25,462 nt of DNA from JBFHIJ01 sp041596515 (GTDB taxonomy: Bacteria; Bacteroidota; Ignavibacteria; Kapaibacteriales; UBA2268). Shown piece by piece: positions 17,985 through 25,462 of this stretch (positions within the stretch are counted from its first letter, which is position 1; each line of letters starts with the position of its first letter). The notes below the pieces were generated by a model. That model did not search any database and was not told the DNA's origin. It saw nothing but the letters and a program-made list of their open reading frames with translations. A program made the translations under genes and the position numbers. Where the stretch lies: positions 1-25,462 of the forward strand of contig JBFHIJ010000049.1 in NCBI GenBank assembly GCA_041596515.1. The letters run 5' to 3'.

Positions 17985-18108
17985 ATTGACCTCTATATAA
18001 TGTTATTTTATTGCATGTTTGTTTACGTATACTTACGTATTTGGCTTATAATGCTAATACTTATAAAAATATACAATTATTGCCATTTTTAAAACTATAT
18101 TTCTGAAA

Positions 18109-18116
18109 TATCTTTG
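18109..18116 (+). promoter_or_regulatory. Possible -7 promoter box upstream of the DUF985 gene
   Basis: TATCTTTG matches TAnnTTTG and continues as CACAAG, as at 3721. The gene starts about 150 bases downstream, which would mean a long leader, and no TTG stands at 20 bases upstream. A second promoter nearer the gene is possible. Confidence 0.3.
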
Positions 18117-18266
18117 CACAAGTAGGCACAACAATAGTCTTTTTACATCTATTGTCATTATTGTAAACTTTGGCTTATATTATAAATAACACGTAATGCT
18201 CTTTTTTGTTACTGAAATTTAGGATATATTTATATATGTATAATTTGGTAGAAGAAAGAGTATAAT

Positions 18267-18755
18267 ATGTATTTAGAAAATATTATTGACAAACTGAATT
18301 TACGTCCCCATCCCGAAGGCGGGTACTTCACAGAAACTTATCGCTCTAAGTGTATTATTGATACCAGTGGTGGAGAACGTAATATTGCTACCGGCATTCA
18401 TTACTTGCTAAACGGAAATGAAAAGTCTCATTTGCACCGAATCAAATCAGATGAAATGTGGCATTTTTATCTGGGCAGTCCTTTGAGGTTAGTTATGTTG
18501 GATACTAACAATAATAAATATGAAGAAATTATCTTAAGCAATACCTTTGAGGATAACAGTTACTTACAGTTTATAGTTCCGGCAGGGATGTGGATGGCTG
18601 CTGAAGTTATAGATAAAAGCTCATATAGCCTTGTGGGATGCACCGTAAGTCCGGGGTTTGACTTCCACGATTTTGAGATGGCAAACATTGATGTATTGGA
18701 TGGAATAGATAAAGGAATTCAATTTAAACTTGAAAAATATATATTTAAAATCTAA
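18267..18755 (+). CDS. DUF985 cupin-fold protein
   Basis: The 162-residue protein is of typical full length for the DUF985 cupin family. It opens with LRPHPEGGYFTETYRS and has the metal-site strand SHLHRIKSDEMWHFY (H55, H57, E63, H66). A second cupin strand contains PAGMWMAAE, and the family string VGCTVSPGFDF (123-133) follows. The histidine/glutamate set suggests a bound metal in a beta-barrel; the physiological substrate of this family is not established. It is probably cytoplasmic, since no signal peptide is seen. It is unrelated in type to the surrounding surface-protein genes. Its stop codon overlaps by 4 bp the stop of the convergent gene at 18752, and no terminator lies between them. 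Confidence 0.92.
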   Translation: MYLENIIDKLNLRPHPEGGYFTETYRSKCIIDTSGGERNIATGIHYLLNGNEKSHLHRIKSDEMWHFYLGSPLRLVMLDTNNNKYEEIILSNTFEDNSYLQFIVPAGMWMAAEVIDKSSYSLVGCTVSPGFDFHDFEMANIDVLDGIDKGIQFKLEKYIFKI

Positions 18756-19519
18756 AAAATATTACAATTTCCAATACCTTTGCTTATAGAAATGCTAATT
18801 CCTGTTTGCCATCTAAGCCAATTATTATTTGAGGATTGGCTCATTATTGGGAATTGAATTCCAGTGGATAGGCTAGCATAAAGATTATGCCCTAGATTGA
18901 CATCATAACCAATATTTATTCCCGGTATCAGATTGAAGCCTCTTAGTCCTGATATCTCTCTATAGGGGAATTCTCTTTCTGTACTACCGTCTGAAAAGGG
19001 GAGTTCAGCCGGTGAGATTACCCGTTCAATATGTGTAGAATTATCACTTAATTTAAACAAAAATCCAAGAGCCAGTTCAGCAAACAAATGTGATTCAAAT
19101 AGTCTTTTTTTACCTGCAAATTCGAAGTCCAAATATCTTAGATCTGAGTTGTAGGCAAATTCTACTACTTGAATTATATTGTTAATTCGTGGGTATTCCT
19201 GCAAGGAAGTAAATTTGCCACCTGCTTTGATATAAGAAATCGATGTATTGAAAGCAATATCGCCTTTCCACCAATACTCTGCTTGAAGTCCAAGCTTAAA
19301 TCCGTTGCCGGAGCCTCCTTCGTATGGACAACAGACTGTCTCATTTTCGAAAAGGATAAATTCTCCCTGGTGCTGATAATAAGCAAAATCAGCAATCACC
19401 CCGGCAAAGAGATTGGGACCCTGAGCAGGTTCTCTATAAGAATATTGCCAGTCAAAGCCCTGAGAGTAAAGCTTTCCTGCGCATAAAACAAATAATATCA
19501 AAAAGAGTATATTTTTCAT
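18752..19519 (-). CDS. Probable outer-membrane beta-barrel protein
   Basis: The 255-residue protein has a signal peptide ending at LYSQ (1-20). It is followed by many alternating amphipathic strands ending in aromatic or aliphatic residues, such as GFKLGLQAEYWW, AFNTSISYI and LYASLSTGIQF, and it ends in Phe as outer-membrane barrels often do. A CC pair (about 63-64) lies in an early loop. The specific family is not recognised. Its ATG overlaps the stop of the upstream T9SS-cargo gene as ATGA, implying translational coupling, so it may be a partner of that cargo. The assignment as a barrel rests on the strand pattern and the leader. Confidence 0.78.
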   Translation of the reverse strand: MKNILFLILFVLCAGKLYSQGFDWQYSYREPAQGPNLFAGVIADFAYYQHQGEFILFENETVCCPYEGGSGNGFKLGLQAEYWWKGDIAFNTSISYIKAGGKFTSLQEYPRINNIIQVVEFAYNSDLRYLDFEFAGKKRLFESHLFAELALGFLFKLSDNSTHIERVISPAELPFSDGSTEREFPYREISGLRGFNLIPGINIGYDVNLGHNLYASLSTGIQFPIMSQSSNNNWLRWQTGISISISKGIGNCNIF

Positions 19520-21834
19520 CGGCTAATCAAAAAACTTTTTATTTCTGTGTAAATTCCGGCTCTATATTCCAAATAATAAGTACCAACAGGAAGGTTAGAT
19601 ATATCTAATTTACGTTCGTAAATTCCTTTAGGCATTAAAGTGCTTGACTCTCTAACTAAGGTTTCTCCAAAAGTATTATAAATTCTGAATTCTATATATG
19701 TTTTTGCTGCTACATTGAATTCCATATTTAAATCTCGATCCGCCGGCAAAGGAGATAGTTTCCTAATAGCAAAAAGAGAGCTGGAGCTTGGAGATACGAT
19801 ATATTCTATGCCACATATCGAATCAAGTTTAAAAGTTGCGTTATGTATATTAGTTTCAGGAATATCTAAAATATTACTACAATTACTGTTTCCAAATTTT
19901 GGATTAGAGAACCTGATAGGAGTTTCTACCGCATCACCCAGATAAGTTTCAAAGTTTAGCTTAATTATTGTATCTTTTTCGGCGAAAGTATCTTCTCCTA
20001 CTTGAGAAATATCAATATGCAGATTGCCCGGACTAAATTCCATAATTATTGGGTTTGGTACAAATTCAGAAGCTGTTCCAAGCAGCAAATAACCTCTATA
20101 TCTTAATATCGATGGATTGTAAAACAAAGTGTCCCTATACGTCCCTGCAAGTGAAGCAGGCGATTTAGGATTACCTTCCAATGTCATTTTTCCCAATACT
20201 ATAGGAACCGTAATCACTCTGCCCGGTTTAGCTTTTATGTCAGGCAATGTAAGAGTTGCCTGCACAGGCGGAATACTTACTGCACGCATAGGCACTCGTA
20301 TTGTATCTCTTGGAAAATTCTCATTAGACATTATCAGCAAATCAGTATAATATTCGGCATACTCCTCTGATTCAAAATGAATGTTAATCACTTTTGACTC
20401 GTTTGGCGCTACAGTGATGCTTCTGGTATCAATATTAAATCTTGTGTTCGGATATTCAGGGTCTAAAGCAAAGTCGACCTGTAACTCATAGTTGCCCGAA
20501 TTAAATAGAGTATACAGAGTGTCCTGAGCAGAAGGGCAGTCAATTCTATTAAGAACAACGTTCCCCATATTGATAGTATCTGTGATAATATTTAACTTTG
20601 GAGCTACACATCTACCTTTTATATAAAGCTTACGAAATTCCACAGATTCCGGAGTTCCGTAGATACCTCTATCTGATATATCGCTTTCAATGGTATATGA
20701 TAGAATAAACTCACCGGGCTGCTCAAAGGATAAGTTAAAAGCAAAAGAAGCTATATCTCCAACCTGCAGATGCTTCCCGGACTCTAAAGGTTGGATAATA
20801 TCATCCCACGAAAAATCAGGAGACTGAGGAGTCTCTTTATTTAGCGCTAAATCCTTTTTACCAAAAGGCAAGTTGCCATCATTATATAGCTTACCTTTTA
20901 CCAATATTTTTTGAGAAATGGGAACATCATCCAAAGTAATGGTATCGTTGCTAACTTGATAGTTCGTATTGATAAAATCTATTTTCTGCTGAACACCTTG
21001 CCCCTTCGCCTGCACCCAAATTGTATCTTGCACTCCGGGCTCTCTATTATAATAAAGTTCAAGCCTTAAAGAATCAGCCTCTAAGTCTTTCGGAGAGTAT
21101 GAAATATCCCAAGTAACTATATTGGAAGGTCTAATTTCTATTTCCGAAGTTGCTGCAAATCTATCTTGTATAAAAAATTCATCGGTGGTCTTTTTATCAG
21201 AAATAAGTTTTTGAAACTGAGCTTGTATATTTACATCAAATTCTTTAACATTTTTGACTCTCCACTGATGCTTTAACGGCATAGTCGGATTTATATAGAC
21301 TGAATCAAAATCATAATAGTTTTCATAACCATCAGCATAGAGACGTGTTTTTTTAGCTGTAAGCAGATATTGGACTCCCAAATATATATCATCAGGGTCT
21401 GAAATTGTCTTAGTCAATCCCATTTTTAAGATGGCATATTTCCACCCGTAAGGATAAACCGGCAGCTCATTTTCAGGACGTGGTTTATATGAAATTTCAA
21501 AAGTGTCTATACTTCCTTTTTGGAAAGTATAAGGGAAGTCGTGAAATAAGCCTTCAAACTCTATATGCTGAGGTTGAGGATAATGGTCAAGCGCAGACTT
21601 ACCAATCTCAAACGAAGGAGTCAGCTCAGTGAGGTAGAGCTTACCATCATAATCTGATTTTACTTCCATCCTTGCAACCAAAGTATCACCAATAGCACAA
21701 GGCCCCATGTTAATAATACCTTTTTCAGGTTTTATAAATGAGGAGATGCTGGTTTGCGATTTTAGTGATATTTGCATAATCAGCAGTAACAAACCGGCTA
21801 TTAAGATGTCTATAAATAGTTTAGCTCTTAGCAT
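19516..21834 (-). CDS. T9SS-sorted ASH/cohesin-like secreted protein
   Basis: The 772-residue protein has a hydrophobic leader (about 5-27). Several beta-sandwich units of ASH/choice-of-anchor-D type follow (about 35-520, for example DTINMGNVVL and FNSGNYELQVDF). A cohesin-like domain (about 525-655) has the pattern KPGRVITVPIVL ... FYNPSILRYRG ... GEDTFAEKDTIIKLNF. A T9SS type A sorting domain (about 693-772) begins LSPLPADRD and ends FLISR. It should be exported through T9SS. It is the first gene of a two-gene operon with the barrel protein at 18752-19519, joined by a 4-base ATGA overlap. No strong ribosome-binding site is visible before the ATG. It diverges from the second DUF1573 gene across 179 bp. 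Confidence 0.87.
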   Translation of the reverse strand: MLRAKLFIDILIAGLLLLIMQISLKSQTSISSFIKPEKGIINMGPCAIGDTLVARMEVKSDYDGKLYLTELTPSFEIGKSALDHYPQPQHIEFEGLFHDFPYTFQKGSIDTFEISYKPRPENELPVYPYGWKYAILKMGLTKTISDPDDIYLGVQYLLTAKKTRLYADGYENYYDFDSVYINPTMPLKHQWRVKNVKEFDVNIQAQFQKLISDKKTTDEFFIQDRFAATSEIEIRPSNIVTWDISYSPKDLEADSLRLELYYNREPGVQDTIWVQAKGQGVQQKIDFINTNYQVSNDTITLDDVPISQKILVKGKLYNDGNLPFGKKDLALNKETPQSPDFSWDDIIQPLESGKHLQVGDIASFAFNLSFEQPGEFILSYTIESDISDRGIYGTPESVEFRKLYIKGRCVAPKLNIITDTINMGNVVLNRIDCPSAQDTLYTLFNSGNYELQVDFALDPEYPNTRFNIDTRSITVAPNESKVINIHFESEEYAEYYTDLLIMSNENFPRDTIRVPMRAVSIPPVQATLTLPDIKAKPGRVITVPIVLGKMTLEGNPKSPASLAGTYRDTLFYNPSILRYRGYLLLGTASEFVPNPIIMEFSPGNLHIDISQVGEDTFAEKDTIIKLNFETYLGDAVETPIRFSNPKFGNSNCSNILDIPETNIHNATFKLDSICGIEYIVSPSSSSLFAIRKLSPLPADRDLNMEFNVAAKTYIEFRIYNTFGETLVRESSTLMPKGIYERKLDISNLPVGTYYLEYRAGIYTEIKSFLISR

Positions 21835-22013
21835 AAGGTGTTAACGTATTGATTTTAAAAATTGCTGCACTTATTTGATAGGAGTGTATAAATAATTGTA
21901 ACAAAATACAAATTTTTCTGTATATATGTTACAAGCAAAGACAAATTTTATTATATTATAAATATTCATAATTGAAAAAAACTATTTGTCGTAGAATCTA
22001 TCGGAGCTTATAT

Positions 22014-22724
22014 ATGAAAATGTTAGGTACTATTGGGTTGATGTTGGTTGCTTTTGCTTTGGTAGCATTTGCCGGACCAAAGTTAGAATTTTTGGATGGT
22101 GGAACTCATGACTGGGGAATTGTCAAAGCAGGAGCTAAACCGGAGCCGTTGAAAGCAACTGTAACTTTGAAAAATTCCGGAGATGAAACACTTATTATCT
22201 CTAAAGTTAAACCAACTTGTGGCTGCACGACTGCCCCAATCTCTAAAGACACTTTGAAGCCAAACGAAACGGCTACCTTGGATATTACTTTGAAAGTTAG
22301 CCATAGTGGCTCGGTAACCAAGACTATTAAAATATATGCAAACGATGTAGACGAAAAGAAACCTCACTACTACAGGCTTAAAGCGAACATAAAACAAGAC
22401 GTTGATATTGCTCCTCAGTACCTTACTTTCGGTAATATGGAAGTTGGAGTACAAGGCAAAAAAAGCATAGAAATTATCAATAATTCTGATAAAGATCTTA
22501 AGCTAACAGGTTTTGAATTGAAACCTGATAATTTGCATATCAATCTTCAAAAGAATCAAGTAGTTAAAGCCCATGAATCTGTAAAATTAGAAGCAAGTTA
22601 TGTACCTGAAAAACCGGGTAATTTTAACTGCTCTGTTCTTATCATGACTTCTAATCCTGACTTTGATCAACTAAGAGTAAATGGTTGGGGTAAAGTTGAA
22701 GCTTCTAAAGTCTTCAATAACTAA
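22014..22724 (+). CDS. Secreted DUF1573 protein, paralog 2
   Basis: The 236-residue protein has a signal peptide (1-20, ending VAFA). It has a DUF1573 domain with the hallmark KPTCGCT (C69, C71) and a second beta-sandwich half. It matches the protein at 3765-4478 closely in the first half (PKLEF, LIISKVKPTCGCT, APISKDTLKPNET, GSVTKTIK) and more loosely after that. The frame is open from a TTG at 21972, but the ATG at 22014 has GGAG seven bases before it and starts a normal signal peptide, so it is chosen. It has no T9SS tail and is probably periplasmic. As with its paralog, the gene is followed by a terminator and then a copy of the ~180-bp repeat. Confidence 0.92.
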   Translation: MKMLGTIGLMLVAFALVAFAGPKLEFLDGGTHDWGIVKAGAKPEPLKATVTLKNSGDETLIISKVKPTCGCTTAPISKDTLKPNETATLDITLKVSHSGSVTKTIKIYANDVDEKKPHYYRLKANIKQDVDIAPQYLTFGNMEVGVQGKKSIEIINNSDKDLKLTGFELKPDNLHINLQKNQVVKAHESVKLEASYVPEKPGNFNCSVLIMTSNPDFDQLRVNGWGKVEASKVFNN

Positions 22725-22747
22725 ATCAACAAAACAAACTTTCGTAT

Positions 22748-22784
22748 AAAACCGCATCAGATTAAAATCTAATGCGGTTTTTTT
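22748..22784 (+). terminator. Intrinsic terminator after DUF1573 paralog 2
   Basis: The stem AAACCGCAT/ATGCGGTTT is extended by AGAT/ATCT past a mismatch, closes the loop TAAA and is followed by a T run. It begins 24 bases after the stop codon. It is not the same hairpin as the one after paralog 1, sharing only the ACCGCA core. Confidence 0.9.
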
Positions 22785-22798
22785 ATTTCTGTTAGAAT

Positions 22799-22977
22799 AA
22801 TCCCGGATTTGTCATTAGATATCATCACAGTGCTGTAAATGACCGTAGAATCAAGAAGCATACTTACTTCCTTTGTAAGAAAATATTACGTAACTGCTTA
22901 TTGAACAAGGAGTTTTAACCTCTTGGCATGCAATGATTTTAGAGCTTTTTTATCTTTTCAAATGACATTTTTGGGTT
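22799..22977. repeat. ~180-bp dispersed repeat, copy 2 (MITE-like)
   Basis: This is the second copy of the element at 4644-4823, in the same orientation and nearly the same length. It shares the left end AATCCCGGATTTGTCATTAG, the words GTGCTGTAAATGACCGTAGAA and GTAAGAAAATATTACGTAA, and the right end ATGACATTTTTGGGTT. The two ends are imperfect inverted repeats of each other. It lies 15 bp after the terminator of DUF1573 paralog 2. No protein is encoded. Confidence 0.75.
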
Positions 22978-23241
22978 TAAGACATTTTGCAAAGTGGATA
23001 TTTTGCCTTTTATATGATTAGAACTACTATTATATATACATTGTTACTATCTAATGTAATTTAGTGCTTAGCTGATATTTTGGCTAAACATATATTGGAC
23101 AGTATTTAGAAATCTTGTCTCCAATGATATTTCTTAAATGCCGATCGTATTAATTAAATAAATTCTTATGTTTTGATTTTTCTTTGTAACTTTTTCCATA
23201 TTAAATTCATCTACATAGAAACAACTATTATGGGATATGAT
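22978..23241. other. AT-rich leader region before the small T9SS protein gene
   Basis: No gene is seen here. At 23185-23199 the words TGTAACTTTTTCCAT resemble the TGAAACTTTTTGCAT block that lies before the 5203 gene, at a similar distance from the start codon (57 bases). The rest shows only AT-rich runs. Confidence 0.5.
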
Positions 23242-23976
23242 ATGAAACACTTAATTGCTTTATTAATGCTTACTGCAACTTTAGTTGCTTGGTCGCCTAA
23301 CACTAATCCTTATGCTGTAGAAAAAACTGAGATTGACGATGATATGGCTGCTAAGCTGGGTATTACGATAGATGATGATGTGTCGTATTTGCAGATGACT
23401 AAAAAAGGATTGGTTCGAGTCAAAATAGATAAAAAAAGAATCAACCTTGCAAATGCAAACCCTGAAGATGAACACCCAGGTATACAACCTTTGTTTGTTA
23501 CTTCAGAATACGAAAATTTTAAGACAGGATATTATCATTTCCATATGGGATATCATCTTTATCAACAAAATCCTTTAAGTTCTTATATTCCCAGAGAAAT
23601 TGAAAATTTAGCATGCTTTTACTTAGACTATGAAGGAAGGCATATAGAATTTTGGTATGATTCCGTTCATGTAGTTCGGATGAATGACTCTGAAGCTTCT
23701 TATTTTAGTGGAAGATCTATGGCTTTATTCATTACTCCCAACCCTGCAAATACTCATTTCAATTTGGATATGAAAGCTGCTAAAGAGCAGAAAATTAAAA
23801 TTGAGTTTTATGATTCCAATGGAAATCTTGTAAATCAAATAATAGATGTTGATCTGTCCCTTGGTGATAATAGCATTAACTGTGATGTTAGTTCTCTGCA
23901 AGTTGGGGTATATACTATAGTCTGTCTTAACGATGAACGTATAATCGGAAAAGACAAATTAATTGTTATGAGATAG
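23242..23976 (+). CDS. Small T9SS-sorted secreted protein of unknown function
   Basis: The 244-residue protein has a signal peptide (1-16) and an acidic segment (about 27-46). A middle region rich in aromatic and histidine residues (about 95-150, with YYHFHMGYHLY) is followed by a T9SS type A sorting domain (164-244, starting TPNPAN, with FYDSNGNLV). I do not recognise the middle region. The open frame begins earlier (23173), but the ATG at 23242 has GGGA six bases before it and starts the signal peptide, so it is chosen. The gene is followed after 64 bp, without a terminator, by the VIT/VWA gene, whose start has the same GGGA-AT-GATATG context; the two may be one operon. Confidence 0.82.
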   Translation: MKHLIALLMLTATLVAWSPNTNPYAVEKTEIDDDMAAKLGITIDDDVSYLQMTKKGLVRVKIDKKRINLANANPEDEHPGIQPLFVTSEYENFKTGYYHFHMGYHLYQQNPLSSYIPREIENLACFYLDYEGRHIEFWYDSVHVVRMNDSEASYFSGRSMALFITPNPANTHFNLDMKAAKEQKIKIEFYDSNGNLVNQIIDVDLSLGDNSINCDVSSLQVGVYTIVCLNDERIIGKDKLIVMR

Positions 23977-24040
23977 AGATTCGAGAAATAAATTTGGGTT
24001 AAAACGATATTGACTAAGCTTGTTCAAAAAGGGAAATGAT

Positions 24041-25462
24041 ATGAAAACGATAAAAATATTGATAGTTATGATACTAATGGCAATGCCTGTTTATTCGCAA
24101 TCAGGAATGCCTTCTATTACTGTTACTGAAGCGGAAAAAGACTTTACTTTGCCGATTAAAAGAGCAAAAGTAGATGTGAAAATAGTAGGTTCGCTTGCGA
24201 TTACTACTTATGATTTGCACTTTTATAACCCGTATGATAGAACGCTTGAAGGGCAGTTAGACTTTCCTCTGGCAGATGGTGTTATTGTGTCGAGATTCGG
24301 GATGGATGTGAATGAAAAGCTGCGTGAGGGTGTAATTGTAGAAAAAGATAAAGGGCGAGTGACTTACGAAAATATCGTAAATAGAGGAGTTGACCCGGGT
24401 TTGCTTGAGGTGACACGAGGCAATAACTTCCGCTCAAGAGTCTATCCGCTACTTCCTGAAAAAGAAAAGCATATAGTCATAGCTTATGAAGAAGAATTGA
24501 AAGTAACGCCGGATGGATTGAAATATTCACTGCCGTTGGATATGCCAAATCAACTTGATAAATTCAGCTTCAAAGCAACAATATATTCTGACTTTGCTGA
24601 GCCAATAAATAATAGCACCAATAGCTCTAAATTCCGTCATAAAGATGATTCTTATACACTGCTATCTGAATACACTGACTATAAGGCGAAAGAACTATAC
24701 GAATTTATTATTCCGTATTTCGGCGAAGAAAGTATTCAGCTGGAAACTTATAACAACGAAGACTTCTTTCGTATTTCGCTAAATCCGGATATGATGCTTC
24801 AAGCTAAAGAAAAACCTAAGACTATCAGCATTTTATGGGACATCTCTGCAACGCGCTTAAATTCAGATATAGAGAAAGATTTAGAGCTTCTGGAAGAATA
24901 TCTGGAATATAATCAGTGTAACGTAGAATTAGTGCCATTCAGCTTGTACGCAGATGAACCTAGCTATTTCCCCAATGTTGACTTCGCTGAACTAAAAGCA
25001 AATATCAACGGACTTAGAATAGACGGAGCAACAAATTACAGTTCCGTAGACATAAACAAGCTGCGAGGAGATGAAATATTCATTTTCTCTGATGGTATTG
25101 ATAATATCGGTGCAGGTGGATTTGGCGAGACAGACAAGCCAATGTATATAATCAATAGCTCTTCTATATCAGATCACGATGTATGTCGTAATCTGGCACA
25201 AAAAACAGGCGGTAAATATATAAATTTGATAGATGAGAATACTCAAAGCGCTTTAAATCTGCTTACTTACAACTTCCCATATTTCATGGGAATAGACGGC
25301 GCAGCTAGTGAAGTATATCCAAAAAATGAAGTAGTTAAAGGTAATATAAACATATCAGGAAAGCTTCAGTCAAGCTCTCAGCTAAAGCTAAAATTTGGAT
25401 ATGGAAATAAGGTAACTAAAACAATTCCAGTCAACATAACAGAAGCAAACCGCACAAACTCA
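24041..25462 (+). CDS. VIT/VWA-domain secreted protein, 3' end beyond the window
   Basis: The frame is open for 474 codons to the window end with no stop, so the gene is partial. A signal peptide (1-20, PVYSQ) is followed by a VIT domain (about 25-155) with the family pattern NPYDRTLEGQLDFPL, VEKDKGRVTYENI and FRSRVYPLLP. A VWA-like domain (about 260-400) comes next. Its metal site is D267-x-S269-x-T271 instead of the usual DxSxS, with T331 and D351 (FSDG) in place, so metal binding remains plausible. Inter-alpha-trypsin-like VIT proteins of bacteria are exported; their function is mostly unknown. A T9SS tail would be expected at the missing C-terminus. GGGA precedes the ATG by eight bases. 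Confidence 0.88.
   Translation, partial: MKTIKILIVMILMAMPVYSQSGMPSITVTEAEKDFTLPIKRAKVDVKIVGSLAITTYDLHFYNPYDRTLEGQLDFPLADGVIVSRFGMDVNEKLREGVIVEKDKGRVTYENIVNRGVDPGLLEVTRGNNFRSRVYPLLPEKEKHIVIAYEEELKVTPDGLKYSLPLDMPNQLDKFSFKATIYSDFAEPINNSTNSSKFRHKDDSYTLLSEYTDYKAKELYEFIIPYFGEESIQLETYNNEDFFRISLNPDMMLQAKEKPKTISILWDISATRLNSDIEKDLELLEEYLEYNQCNVELVPFSLYADEPSYFPNVDFAELKANINGLRIDGATNYSSVDINKLRGDEIFIFSDGIDNIGAGGFGETDKPMYIINSSSISDHDVCRNLAQKTGGKYINLIDENTQSALNLLTYNFPYFMGIDGAASEVYPKNEVVKGNINISGKLQSSSQLKLKFGYGNKVTKTIPVNITEANRTNS

Noticed and set aside
21972..22013. Upstream TTG start for DUF1573 paralog 2
   Set aside because: The added residues (MKKTICRRIYRSLY) do not match paralog 1. A GGAG sits at the right distance before the ATG at 22014, which starts a normal signal peptide.

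Overview
The window is AT-rich bacterial DNA that looks like a member of the Bacteroidota/Chlorobiota (FCB) superphylum, probably a deep branch such as Ignavibacteria or Kapaibacteria. This placement is inferred from four things. At least five proteins end in a type IX secretion (T9SS) type A sorting domain of about 80 residues (an N-P-x(-P) start, a Y/F-D-x-x-G turn and a basic C-terminus). ASH/choice-of-anchor-D beta-sandwich domains and DUF1573 proteins are abundant. Several promoters fit the Bacteroidetes form TAnnTTTG, with a TTG about 20 bases upstream in the best case. Shine-Dalgarno sequences are often weak. No T9SS machinery gene, ribosomal operon, CRISPR array or intact transposase is present.

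Layout. 1-300: two identical tRNA-Val(UAC) genes on the minus strand with a well-formed promoter. 290-3590 (minus): a TPR-type membrane histidine kinase and a short-chain acyl-CoA dehydrogenase with its own terminator. 3765-4582 (plus): a secreted DUF1573 protein and terminator. 4583-5202: gene-free, holding copy 1 of a ~180-bp repeat. 5203-10688 (plus): two tandem paralogous secreted proteins (IgGFc-binding-like region, one or two ASH domains, T9SS tail). 10839-13303 (minus): an S41 C-terminal processing protease followed 23 bp later by an unknown five-helix membrane protein. 13437-17984 (minus): a 1515-residue secreted VWA/beta-propeller-like/ASH/cohesin-like protein. 18267-18755 (plus): a DUF985 cupin, overlapping by 4 bp a convergent minus-strand operon (18752-21834) of a T9SS-sorted ASH protein and a probable outer-membrane beta-barrel. 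22014-22784 (plus): a second DUF1573 protein and terminator, followed by copy 2 of the ~180-bp repeat. 23242-25462 (plus): a small T9SS-sorted protein and the start of a VIT/VWA protein that runs off the window.

How it fits together. Most of the window is a cell-surface and secretome region. Six exported proteins are large or multidomain, and the DUF1573 proteins share the ASH-type fold with the tails of the T9SS cargo. The main unexplained item is the ~180-bp repeat with imperfect inverted ends, found after the terminator of each DUF1573 gene and before a T9SS cargo gene. The second is a shared leader-like block (TTTTTGC ... TAGTCT) upstream of several genes. I did not find a clearly new enzymatic or defence system; the candidates are listed as findings with modest scores.
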